Shown here one piece after another: positions 35,801 to 46,559 of a DNA stretch of 64,000 nucleotides. The notes beneath the pieces were generated by a model. That model was not told the DNA's origin. It did not search any database and was given only the letters and a program-made list of their open reading frames with translations. Both the position numbers and the translations under genes were made by a program. The stretch's first letter is position 1, and every line of letters starts with the position of its first letter. The stretch is from Liolophura sinensis (taxonomy: Eukaryota; Mollusca; Polyplacophora; Chitonida; Chitonidae). Where the stretch lies: contig NC_088300.1 of assembly GCF_032854445.1 (NCBI RefSeq), forward strand, positions 66,870,984 through 66,934,983, written 5' to 3'.

Positions 35801-38800
35801 TTGGTGGTCATATATGGTGGAAGGAAACCGAGCAGAGTTCAGGACAAACCCATGACTATACACAGGTTGCTGACAGAGCTTCCCTCACAGGGCCAGAGAG
35901 GAAGCCAGCATGAGCTGGACTTGAACTCACAGCAGCCACACAAGTGAGGCGCTCCTGGAGAGGTACATGTATATTATGATCAGAAATCCTAGCATATATA
36001 TTCTTATTCTTAATACAAATTCACCAGGTGGAGTACATGTCAGATACTATCAGAGGATTTCAAATGGATACATCCAATCTGTGTGACAATCTTGATAACC
36101 TCCAGGGCCTGTAGACAGCCTATGATACCTGGAACTGAAAACAACAAAGAGTTCGACCCAAAGAAATCCATATCACAGTAAACACATTGTCTGACATACT
36201 ACAGGAGAACAAAATAGCACATAGTTTGGATAGCTTAGCTAAAGGTGGGAATGAGTTTTGCAAGTTTTCCATAGTTGGAGCAGACTATTTCAGAAGCATT
36301 ATATTACAGGGTTAATATATGTCATGTTTCAACATGATTATTCTTTGGGTTTAGAATGTCTTTAAGGAGCCTACGTAACCGAGGTGGTTAGAAGGCTAGT
36401 GCAGCGCAATGATCCAGGAGCGTCTCACCAATGTGGTCGCTGAGAGTTCAAGTCCAGCTCATGCTGGGTTCTTCTCCAGCCATACGCTGCCATATGTCTG
36501 CAAGCATCCTGTGAATGGTCGTCGGTTTCCCACAGGCTTTGCCCGGTTTTCACCCACCATAATGCTGGATGCCACCATATAAGTGAAATATTCTTGTAAC
36601 GCGTAAAACACCAATCAAATAAATAAATAAATAAAATGTCTGTAAAATGAAACAACTCTTTAGATGCTACGCAGGAAGTCATTCAACTAAGAAGATTTTC
36701 TACAATCAACTGGAAGAGGCTTTCCCAATCGACTAGAAAAAACTTTCTTCCAATCAAGAGAAAAAAATTTTTCCCAATTATCTGGAAAAGTTGCAAAATC
36801 ATTGTTTTCCAATTAAAGAAAGTGTAACATGTATATTATATGAACTGTCAAGCGTGTACCACAAAAAGAGTCACAGTAGAAGGTAGAATGATCTTTGTAT
36901 TTGAAGTGAACTACAGTACAATGAACATATTTTTAATATTTGAAGCTGACACCCTAATACTTCATAGAATATGAAATTACCTACCTACCCCAAGCACGCC
37001 CCCATCCGAACAGTTAGTGACAGTCTCTGGGGGAGGAGGGGATGGGTACAGACATCTGTAACATGGACCACCATCATGATTGTAAACTGTCAGCTGAGGG
37101 TACAAAGAATGTCACAAAATTATAACAGCAATCACAGTCAGAAATCTCCTCTTAAGGAATTTCAATGGTGATCCTTTTCGAACAAAAGTAACTTGTTCCT
37201 AACACTCATGTATTACATTGAGAAATATGGTCAATGCAGCTTGGACCTGAATCATCAATCCAGCTTGGACCTGAGTGGCCATTGCTTGCAAACAAATATC
37301 CCATTATATCTGCCTTTCAGAGGGTACAGAACAAGGCACCTAACACTTATTTTTTTTGTAACAAACCACTTATTATTAAATCTTACTGATTTACTTTTAG
37401 GACTAGAAATCATAATGGACAAATCCAATAAGGAAGCAGTGTTAACAGCTTAAGCCTAATCCAATTCAATACTACATGTTCAACTTTTCCCAACAAACTA
37501 CATGTTCATTAAAGGTCTAGTTTTGTACAATTATTTTTCTCGGCAAAGACAACTCAAGATATTTGTTTATACCTGTCCTTCAAATCTTAACGCACTTCCA
37601 GACACCAGCGGCTTCCGTGACAACACACAAGCATCATTCAGTAAATAGCGTGTGGCCACATTGTCTGTAGCATCAACGATGATATTGTATCTATCTGCGG
37701 TCAAGGTCACATTTTTAACATGTCAAAATAAATCACATATACAGTAGAGTGTTAAAGGATACATAAAATGTTATGGTTTTATCTTTAAACGTGCAGATTA
37801 TCATGTGTAATAACATATAACAGTACAAACAAATTTTTCAACTTGCACTTTGGGGGTTAAAGATGGCTTCAAAGTACAGTTCCCAGCGGTCAGTCCAGAA
37901 ATTACGTAGCTTGCAGCGGTGACATCAACAATGATCCCTGTTTAAAAAGAGCTCTGTTGGGGGTCAGACCGAATGGGTCTAGCAGAATGGGGGCCGGGAT
38001 GTGGGGAACAGACCAAATGGGGCGGGTGCAGGGGCACGGAGGAGCGATAAAGAAGCCATGCAGTATCTCTGTACATGTCACCTTGCCCACACTGTAGCAA
38101 CACAATTCACCAGGCTCACTTCGGTGGCGTTTACTGAGTTCCAAGCAAGATCAACGATGGAGTAATTTCTAAAAAAATCTGACCGTTGACAAAAAATATG
38201 CAAAATTTAGAGGGGTAATTAACAGGTATAAAAATATAAAAGATAACCCTATACAACTGTTCTACTGGACTTATTTACTGATGCTGTGGAGACATTCTAT
38301 CAGAGTAACAGAGTAAGGTGTTAAACAAAAAGAATTCCTATTTATATTGAAGTTAAATACAAAAACAAAGCGAACAAACTAATATGTACAAGTTTCATGG
38401 TGAACACAGTTCACGTTCATGGTTGAAGTATACAATGGGTCTATCCAATTTAAAACAATAAGGCAGCAGGAGCTGGTATATAGTGACCGAACTTGAATAT
38501 ACTACAGTTTTACATGAGTGAACAAATTTTACCATGTTGAGATACATTTGCACAAGCTAATTAACATTTTTTCAACATTGTGTCCCAGGTGTGTGATAAG
38601 TTAAATCCGAGTCCTCCATTGCATTTGAGAGTGTGATTTTTAACCTTTACGAAAATGGCTTCCTTAACCCATCTCTCAAACCAATGGGTCTCTTTGGATA
38701 AAGTATTTATGCTGTCCCCATTAAAACCGTGACCTGAATTACATATATGTTGGAACACAGCAGACTCATAGCCACTAGATGCCGGTTTTTGGTGTTGTTT

Positions 38801-41800
38801 AACACTGTCACTTAGTGGCTGCTGTGTTTCACCAATATAAGAATCCCTGCACGTGTTTTCACTACATTTTATTTCATATTTTCAGGTATAAAAATACCCC
38901 CAAAATGAAATTTTTTTAAACTAAAATTCCAGGGCATAATTTTCTTCACTTGGCATAGAAACATAATCTTTATTTTATAGTTCCTTTCCATATATCCTTG
39001 AAAGACTATAGTGCACAATGGCTGACAGCTATAAATTAATGGAGCACAAAAATGTGTGGAAAAAAATGAGAAACAACACATTCGCTGTGAATGTCACTAC
39101 ACAAATTTACCAACAATTAGAAAAAGGATACTGCTGAATAATTTGCAAAGCATTGGAACTGTCGAGTTGAAGATGATATGGGATACATTTTACTCTGGAA
39201 TTTAATCTGAAAATAGAATTATCAAACACAGAATATTTTCTAGAAGACCAACTTCACATATCAGCAACAGGAAAACAAATTATTTTTCTTGACTTTGACA
39301 GATGAAAAGGCAAACCCAGTCAGATAGTCTGACATCTTGAACACTGCACACTCACAAAGCTATAATTATAACTGAAGATGATGGAGACAAACATCCTTTA
39401 ACTTGCAGTTTTTCAGTCACAAATAGGGGTGTGATCAAAATTTGATACTCACTGATGTGAACCAAAGTTACAGTTAAAATACGCAATAAAAGAAACAACA
39501 CTAGAAAGAGTTTAAAAGTCAATTTCCTTATGCTCCATGGCCTGACAAATAATGTCCTTGCAACTTCTGGTAAAGAACTGATATATTTATTTGGTTGTTT
39601 TAACACAGTCACCATATTCAATAATTGTTCTCTTATGGGAGTTCTGGGAAAAAAGCAGAGTGGCATATTATCTGACAGACTTTTCCATATACAGATATGT
39701 ATAAACACCATACTGATAGAAAACAAATGGTTTTCAATGAGCTTTAGACTGTGGAAACTGCTCCATCAAAATTGTGTTTATTGTCACCAAGGTCCCATGA
39801 ACAGTGATAGCAAATAAATCCACAAATTCTTTGTACAAAGCTGGCATTGTAGCGATCTAAAGGCAAGCATCTTAATATCCTCTTTGCCATGACCGGCTCT
39901 GTTTTCCCGGAGAAATCCCTGTGAACTTACTGTTGACATGCAAAGCTGGCTGAGGCAGATTTGGAGACACCCACCCTGGGTTCTGTGTGCAGTATCTGAC
40001 GGTGAAGGTTACTCAGTTCTACTTCATCATAATCCACCAAGCCTAGCCTGCCTGAATGATACAAAACACAACTTACTAATACAACCTAATTAATAATCTG
40101 AAATCAAACGATTTTATAATTTTTTATTTATTATTATTTACTTGATTAGCATTAGTCACAGTACTTAAGTTTCTAGCTGCTGCTCAGCAGCTTTTTAAAT
40201 GTCGTTCTGTAGGTTGGTAGGTGGGACAGATGGTCAAGTTTCTGATATCCACCTTTTATCATATATTTTGTCATATATTTTACTATGTGCCATTTACTTA
40301 ACTAAGATCCTTGGTGCAGGTTGACACAAAATCCTACACAGGGGATGTCACCACTATTTCAAATTTGCACTAAGTTGACAGTGGTCAATTTTATAAGTGA
40401 AAGAAACTAGGTGGAGCTCACAGAAAGTCGTGTGGATCTCAATGGAAATCAGATGGGGCTCAAAGGAAATCAGGTGGAGCTCACAGGAAACCAGGTAGAG
40501 CACAAAGGAAGTCAGATGAAGCTCACAGGAAATCAGGTGGAAATCTCCTGACATAAAGCTGCAGCCAAACCTGCAATAGCTGGATTAAACTAAGAGACTT
40601 GAGGGCTGTAGACCTTACATCTCTAATCAACTATACATGTCCATTTTAAACACTATTGTTCATTTGGAAGGCATTGCATGTTTTCTAAATCTCTTGAGAC
40701 ATCCAGCAATTTGCTATTGCCATGTGATCTGTACAGACCAAATACAAACGTAAATACAGACCTACTCCAGCTGCTGCCAAATACACAGCCACAGGACAGC
40801 CAAGTCCTCCAGCTCCAACCACTAACACTGAGCTTTGCTCCAACAGAAGCTGACCTGGTGAACAAACAGGTATTACAATAATTATGTGCCTCATATGGTC
40901 TTCACGTCTGAAGCATACTGGTACAGATATTTTCTGATGTCCTTACTGTTCAACAAGGTACTGTTCAGTGTAAAACACCAAGTACATGTATGAATGTATT
41001 TTAAATACATATCACATAGACATAGTGCTCATCCACATCATGAAATGAAGGTTACAGTAACTGACCAGCAGAAATATTTATCTTTCTTAGTTTAGCATTA
41101 ATTATCTTATAGTTCAGATCAGATCCGATTATACTGTTTCACATAAACTTAGTTCAGGTTATGAATAATATAGCCAAAAAGATTTTGGTACTGCATGGTC
41201 AACACAGTATATAAATTCTGGCTACAGTAAAGAATCAGGTGCTGTCAACTTATTATGATGGACACAATGATAAGCACAACAGGAATAGATAAAGCACCCA
41301 ATTCTAACTTTCCCCTTATAGTGTTAAACATATTTATCGTTGCCAGACTGGCTTTCCACCTTTAACTCCTATTTCAGGGAGAATGAGCTGTCTACTGTAT
41401 CGCAGGATGCTCTCATTGTCCAGCTGACAGCCTGTGTTTGAACTTTGTCTATTTTCAACAATATCAGAATGATCTTCAAGAGAGGAAATGATCGGAGGTA
41501 TTGCTTCCTGGAAGGAAAAGAAATGTAGCACATATACATATAGGTACCAACACTGTATTCAATCCTAATTAATAACCACAAAGCATAATGAGTTGATACT
41601 CGGATCATTATATTTATTTATTTATTTATTTATTTATTTCACGCCGTACTCAAGAATATTTCACTTATACAGCAGCCAGCATTATGGTGGGAGTAAACCA
41701 GGCAGGCTGCTGACAGACCTTCCAAAGTACGGCAGTAGAGGATCGAAGCATGAGCTGGATGTGGTCATTAAACATACAGGTATCTAACTTTACACCTGCC

Positions 41801-42273
41801 CAAGTTTACATATAATTTCCCTCCCTTTATGTGATCAAAAGACATCCATCACACCACGATCTTCCCCGTCAATCATGCCGTCAGTGACGCAGAGAAGCTT
41901 TCGTTGAGAGTTGTAAACTATAAGGTAGTGCGTGTGTTTGTCTTTGATTGGTTTCTCATATGTTCACTGTGAAAAAAATTTCTTTCTTTTTTTTTTCGTT
42001 TTCTTCAATGGATTTACATTAATCTACTACGCGACAACATCTGATTCTTTACGACTGTACAAATCTGTTACAAGAGAAATCATAATTCAAAGGTTGAACG
42101 TGACGAAACTAGTTTGGCATTTCGCACAATTAAAAGGGCAGGAGCATACAACTGACAAACGACATTTTGAAGTTAAGTCTCACTCTGTTTATTTTTTGCC
42201 TCAGAAATGCAATTTCCTTGTCTTTTTCTTCCAACTGGGTTCTAAGTCGATGCAGTTCATCTTTTTCTGCCAT
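32885..42273 (-). CDS. MOCS3: MOCS3/UBA4-like adenylyltransferase-sulfurtransferase, complete, 12 exons
   Basis: Minus-strand exons: 42273-42184, 41507-41360, 40854-40762, 40051-39931, 39206-39132, 37690-37573, 37093-36985, 36134-36072, 35153-34990, 34547-34500, 34010-33911, 33144-32885. All phases match; 462 codons (human MOCS3 460). Order: N-terminal coiled coil ([20 protein letters not shown]); [17 protein letters not shown]; nucleotide loop GAGGLG (93-98); [16 protein letters not shown]; zinc pair CYRC (226/229) and CVVC (301/304); E1-type Cys243 in TVTNCSDGG; rhodanese domain with [16 protein letters not shown] and active Cys417 in VCRHGNDSQ; end DPEFPVY. By family knowledge it adenylates and then thiocarboxylates URM1 and MOCS2A, for tRNA wobble-uridine thiolation and molybdopterin synthesis. 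An in-frame ATG at 42444 could add 57 residues, but 42273 matches family length. Three introns look U12-type. Confidence 0.96.
33145..33910 (-). other. U12-like intron 11 of MOCS3
   Basis: The donor is GCTATAA|gtatccttaccc (8 of 9 to the U12 donor). The region before the acceptor reads tttccttagcatttcctag|ATATACCC, with a TTCCTTAGC branch-like site 10-13 bases from the AG. The join in phase 1 gives PAI-N-IPIDK. Confidence 0.7.
35154..36071 (-). other. U12-type intron 8 of MOCS3
   Basis: The donor is GATTGGAT|gtatccattt (one mismatch to the U12 donor). The branch-like caaccttaacc lies before the acceptor ctttgattaag|CATCTTAC. Phase demands this TTAAG acceptor: the more conventional cccag 16 bases downstream would create a stop. 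Confidence 0.78.
35742..35960 (-). mobile_element. SINE-A in MOCS3 intron 8
   Basis: Antisense copy: tttatttatttgattggcgt ... gaggaagccagcatgagctg ... gtgaggcgctcctggag; the head end is missing. Confidence 0.85.
36366..36636 (+). mobile_element. SINE-A, full length, in MOCS3 intron 7
   Basis: Head ggagcctacgtaaccgaggt, core ttttcacccaccataatgct, tail aaataaataaataaataaaa. It is antisense to the host gene. Confidence 0.88.
37691..39131 (-). other. U12-type intron 5 of MOCS3
   Basis: The donor ATTCAGCA|gtatcctttttc is an exact U12 donor. The branch-like gaccttgacc is followed by cgcagatag|ATACAATATC. The upstream CAG is skipped; using it would put TAG in frame, whereas ATAG|ATAC restores [12 protein letters not shown], the conserved family sequence. 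A GIY-YIG retroelement remnant lies inside this intron. Confidence 0.85.
38561..38880 (-). pseudogene. GIY-YIG endonuclease module of a retroelement (Penelope-like)
   Basis: About 105 uninterrupted codons with no start. [18 protein letters not shown] is the second half of a GIY-YIG core; [30 protein letters not shown] and [17 protein letters not shown] match the C-terminal tail seen downstream of GIY-YIG in Penelope-like retroelements. The reverse transcriptase part is absent, so this is a 5'-truncated remnant. The catalytic Arg expected about ten residues after YIG (LxxRxxxH) is replaced: PLSDSVKQH. It sits in MOCS3 intron 5, in the same orientation as the gene. Confidence 0.75.
40407..40550. 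repeat. 21-bp minisatellite, about 7 units, MOCS3 intron 3
   Basis: The unit gaaatcaggtggagctcaca(g) repeats with substitutions. Since 21 is a multiple of 3, the minus strand shows a false 7-residue protein repeat (HLISCEL-like). Confidence 0.8.
41611..41765 (-). mobile_element. SINE-A, truncated, MOCS3 intron 1
   Basis: (TTTA)n then cacgccgtactcaagaatat, agccagcattatggtgggag and gatcgaagcatgagctggat. Confidence 0.8.
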
Positions 42274-42965
42274 CCTGTCGAACAGTTTGTTGTTGTTGTC
42301 AGGCACATGTGAAACACCATCTTGACCTTCTGCGCTAGAGAGGCTAAGTGCAGGGGAGATAGTTCTAAATATACTTCCTCCCAAGGAATCTGAAGAAGAA
42401 GTACCGATAAATACAGTCTTAAATTCTGCGAGTCTATAACGCAAGAAAAATGATTTTCTCCATCCATAACTTCTTTCTTACTTCTTACCGTATAAACACT
42501 TTTATTACCATCCATGCAGTGTACGCAAACTAAGGACGGGAAATTAAACCGCTCTTTCTAAATTGCTTTGACTCTGGTCTGGCCTACATTTAAATTTAGG
42601 ATTCCATACTGGAAGTAATTTCAATGGCCTATAAATCTAAAACTATGGGAGCTAGACATTTATAATTTAAACCAATTATAGGCCACTATAAGTGTTTAAA
42701 TGACTTATGCTATTACAGAAATAGGGATTTCATTCATTTAACCTATTATTTATTTATTTATTTGTTGTTTTAACCGTACTCAAGAGTATTTCACTTATAC
42801 CATGGTGGCCAGGGTTATGATGGGAGGAAACTTGGCAGAACCTGTGGGAAACCCACGACCATCCGCAGGTTGATGGGAGACCTTCCCACGAAGGCTTTGG
42901 TCATTTACCCTACACATAGAGGTTACAAACATTGTCATGTTGAATAGTGCTCTGTACTGAAGAAG
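42274..42965. promoter_or_regulatory. probable head-to-head promoter region (MOCS3 / small ORF)
   Basis: This 692-base gap separates the minus-strand MOCS3 start from a plus-strand reading frame starting at 42966. It holds the MOCS3 5' leader, which stays open in frame up to an ATG at 42444, and a SINE-A copy at 42747-42893. I recognised no TATA box or other motif. Confidence 0.35.
42747..42893 (-). mobile_element. SINE-A, head truncated
   Basis: tatttatttatttgttgttt, actcaagagtatttcactta, ccatccgcaggttgatggga; ends near ccttcccacgaaggc. Confidence 0.8.
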
Positions 42966-44099
42966 ATGCTGAAAGACATTCGTGGTGGCTACTTAGAAGC
43001 CGTGAATCTACAGTTTGACCTCGTTAGAACAAGTGAGTGGTTCTAAATTATTTTTCCTTTTTTACATTGTGCATCAGTGCATTATTTTCTCTCACACTTT
43101 TCGCGAAGGAACAGATATTTTTTACGACCATACAAGTGAGCTCGCCTAATATGATAATTTTTATTAACGATCAAATAAAATAATTATTAATAACTTTCTG
43201 TCTTCTTTTAGGTTCTTCAAACGCTTAGCCTACGTGCTCGGTTTTACCCCCTTTTTGCACACAAATTTCACGCATGGAGAGATAATACGGTACTATAAAG
43301 CTGTAAATAAGAGTTTTATAAAGCAGTCTAAGTAATTAACTGTTCCAATGATAAAAAATGCAGATGTTCAGTCCATGCCACGTTAAATGTGAAATGATTT
43401 TGGAAACAATTAAGTGCATGTCGGGTGGAAGGTCAATATACCATTGTGTATTACAGTAAATGTTTGAAATTCCAATTTATACATTTTTTAAAACCAGCTC
43501 TTCTCGTGGAGGTTGGATGAAAGGAGAAACAACATTAACTCCATTAAGTGTCTGTCAAATGATACTGGTATACACTGACGCCATTAAGTGTCTGTCAAAT
43601 GATACTGGTATACACTGACGCCATTAAGTGTCTGTCAAATGATACTGGTATACACTGTTGTCATTAAGTGTCTGTCAAATGATACTGGTATACACTGATG
43701 CCATTAAGTGTCTGTCAAATGATACTGGTATACACTGATGCCATTAAGTGTCTGTCAAAAGGTACTGGTATACACTGACGCCATTAAGTGTCTGTCAAAA
43801 GATACTGGTATACACTGACGCCATTAAGTGTCTGTCAAATGATACTTGTATACACTGACGCCAAAGTTGAAAATTAAACTGTGATAATTCTTAGCATTCA
43901 GGTCAGAGACAGGCAAATTTGAATGACTTCTACCCAAATTAGAAGTTTAATTTTTTTTTATTATTTTAAATCAACTTTCACAGTTACATGCTTTTAATTG
44001 TAGATAACCTTGAACCAATCATTGCTGCCAGAAAGCAGAAGAGGGTGATGTACAAACTTTTGCAGATTATGTGCCAAGTAAGAATCAAAGAAAGAGTCG
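42966..44099 (+). CDS. small two-exon reading frame, unknown, possibly incomplete
   Basis: Exon 42966-43032 starts at the first ATG after an in-frame TAG: MLKDIRGGYLEAVNLQFDL, donor ACAA|gtgagt. Exon 44004-44099 has acceptor ttttaattgtag and reads NNLEPIIAARKQKRVMYKLL then QIMCQVRIKERV; donors follow at either 44078 (gtaaga) or 44100 (gtaagt). Phase matches (1). About 54 residues are visible, partly helical and basic. I do not recognise the family and did not find a third exon. The intron contains the 8 x 40-bp repeat. It could be the 5' end of a larger gene or a non-coding transcript. Confidence 0.35.
43541..43860. repeat. 40-bp minisatellite, exactly 8 units
   Basis: The unit ccattaagtgtctgtcaaat gatactggtatacactgacg repeats from 43541 to 43860 in perfect 40-base register with few substitutions (for example the gttgt variant around 43659). 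It is the youngest-looking array in the window. Confidence 0.97.
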
Positions 44100-44307
44100 G
44101 TAAGTACTGGCAGTTTCTCTTTTTTTTTTTAAACAAATAATTTAGTTAAACTTACTGCTGTGACAAGCGTTTATTCGGCTTGCTAAAAAGGCGTTTATTT
44201 CTTGAGGCATTCTCAAAAAACAAAAAAAAAATTCATGTACGATATTGTAGAATACTTTAGTCCTGAAAATTGCTACAACTTTATACATGATCTAATCTTT
44301 TTTCCTT

Positions 44308-44352
44308 ATTTATTTATTTATGTATTTATTTATTTGATTGATATTTTACGCA
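44308..44352 (-). repeat. SINE-A tail fragment
   Basis: tttatttatttatgtattta and tttgattgatattttacgca only. Confidence 0.6.
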
Positions 44353-44979
44353 CTCCAATGTTTTAAAGTTTGATTCGCATGATTCAACGTTCCAGATTCC
44401 GCCACAATCTCTATTTCCTACCCAGCTGGTGAGCAGCCCATCAACAACATGCAGAGCGTTATAACCTGCAAGGCTTCAGTTGCCTTCAACTCAAAGAGCT
44501 CAAGGTATCTCCAAGGTTTAAATTTGTTTATTATATGTTCACTGGCTAAAAGGTATAATGTATTACACAAACAGAAATCGTTGTAAAGCCTTATGGTGTA
44601 ACTGTGCAAGAATACACGTATGTCTGATACCTGTCGCTAATAGGAAAACAAGAATATTGGTTACAAAATGTATTCGGCCGACTGCACTCAAAAAATCAAT
44701 CTGTTCATTTTAACGGAAAGTCTGTTGTCTGAATGATCTGAATGTATTCTGTTGCTATAATCGGTGAACTGTCACATTCAACATAATATCCTGTTAGTCT
44801 ATAGAATCTTTATGTTAAATTAATAGAATATGTGTGTTGTAGTTAACAGAACAATTTGCTACAATAACAGAATACATTCTAGCAAGAATAATGTTTTGTG
44901 TGCGAGTACGGTATTGTGCAGTTCAACATGTGTTTAATTCCATGTATGTGGCAAATCCATTTAACAAAATACAAGCAAA

Positions 44980-45150
44980 CCTCAACTAGGGGGGGGTGTA
45001 ATTTGTTATTATTTATGCATTCATATGAACAGTTAGAATGAAACCCTGACTGAGGTAAATTGACAAGAGGCCGTATTTCACCGGTTAGGTATGACCATTT
45101 GTCAGCTATCACACTGTCGTCGCTTCTCCGGTTTCTCTCTCTTGGTAAGC
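44980..45150. repeat. dispersed repeat R3, copy 1
   Basis: tgaacagttagaatgaaacc, ctgactgaggtaaattgaca and agaggccgtatttcac recur near 51.2 and 61.1 kb with 75-85% visible identity. No tRNA head, inverted ends or coding region is seen, so its class is unknown. Confidence 0.65.
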
Positions 45151-45239
45151 GAAATTTTTACGGATAACACATAAGATATCAGTGTTATCTAATGGGAGAC
45201 TCTGTAAATTAGTGCATAGCCAACATTAGAGCTGCCAAA

Positions 45240-45440
45240 TGAATTGGAGGAACCAACATGGGAAGTTCAACCAACCCTGGCAGTGCCCACGTGGGACGTG
45301 CAATAGTAGGCCCACCACTCATCCCCACATTAATTAAGTTGGCCCTACGTGGGCCCGACGCATGTCCAAAACGGCCCCACGTAGGTCCAACATGGGCCCG
45401 ATGTGTATACACACCTTTCACCCACCTGGTATGTTGTGCT
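45240..45440. repeat. palindrome-rich ACGTGGGCCC repeat block
   Basis: Short elements such as cccacgtgggacgtg, cctacgtgggcccgacg, ccccacgtaggtcc and aacatgggcccgatg alternate in both orientations. The self-complementarity leaves both strands open for about 75-85 codons, which I read as an artefact. Confidence 0.6.
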
Positions 45441-45951
45441 GGAACCTGGTGGGCTCGATGCAGGTTCATTCATGCATAGTTCATTCTTCCCATGTGGTCT
45501 GTTCTTTCCAGTCATTCAGAGAATTGACGTAACATTTCACTCAATTCTCCAATAATAATGGAAAAATGACCGCGCCTGGATAAACTCTTCCTTGTATATG
45601 GTTTATTTTCAATAGATGGTTTACCATATAGACCCGCTTCTAGGACTGACATTTCAATTTTCAAGTTTGGCCGACATTTATGTGCATAGTGTTACGTCTA
45701 GGTATTAATATATATTGTTTGTAAATCAACTGCACCTCTTCCTGGTCATTTGAGCGTATTAAAGGGTTGGATAAAAGACTGGTGAAATAAACCTTCATAA
45801 AGAAAAGGATCTGTATCCTTCTCATCAACCACTAAGACAACAAAGCTTGGGGAAAACAGCAAATTTATGCAATAATTATGCGGTAGACCACGACTGTTTT
45901 CTTTGTTATTCATCCCCATACTCAAAAATATTTCACTTATACAATGGCCAA

Positions 45952-46207
45952 GCCTCGGTGGCCTAATGGTTTGATTGTTTGCCTCGAAGTCGGGAGACCT
46001 TTGGTCATACCAAAGACTTACTGCCTTTGCTTGGCGCTCAGCACTGATAGGTTAGAGCAAGGAAAAAGGACTTGTTATGGTGTCAGTATAATGTGACTGT
46101 GTGATGTGTACATAAACACATTACATGTACACATGCATAACAAGTACATCCTCGTCGTGATATGACTGAAAAATTGTTAAGTACGACGTGAAACCCCAAG
46201 CACACAT
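45952..46207 (+). mobile_element. SINE-B, full length with tRNA-like head
   Basis: Head tggcctaatggtttgattgt and gcctcgaagtcgggagacct; body cagtataatgtgactgtgtg; tail gactgaaaaattgttaagta then cgacgtgaaaccccaagcac. Confidence 0.85.
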
Positions 46208-46211
46208 ATAT

Positions 46212-46556
46212 AGTTCACAGTTGGTAGAGCGTCCGCTTCGGGACCGGTAGATCCAGGATCAATCCTTGATCGAGTCACACCTAAGACTTTAAAAGAGGAA
46301 GTTGTAACTTCCTCACTTGGCCTTCAGCATGAAGTGGATAGTCCAACGGCTGGTTGACCCGTATCAGTATAATGGCTCGTGCGAGGCAGCTTACTTGTCT
46401 TCGGTAAGTCGTCTCAGTGAAGCAGCACTAAATAAAAGAGCGGTGGAAATCCGTCCTGCAACAAGGAGGCACATTACACGTACATGCACCCTAAGGATTC
46501 CTTCGTCGTCATATGACTGAAAAATTGTTGAGTACGACGTTAAACCCCAAGCACAC
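46212..46556 (+). mobile_element. SINE-C, tRNA-like head with a different body and the SINE-B tail
   Basis: Head agttggtagagcgtccgctt and ggatcaatccttgatcgag; body gaagttgtaacttcctcact, cagcttacttgtcttcggta and gaaatccgtcctgcaacaag; the tail is the same as SINE-B (gactgaaaaattgttgagta). A second copy is at 55305-55665. Confidence 0.8.
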
Positions 46557-46559
46557 ACA

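Noticed and set aside
39352-39726. 124-codon minus-strand frame in MOCS3 intron 4
   Set aside because: MOCS3 exons 4 and 5 join without it, and no family is recognised.
45209-45479. Open frames of 73-86 codons on both strands
   Set aside because: Explained by the self-complementary ACGTGGGCCC repeat, not by coding.
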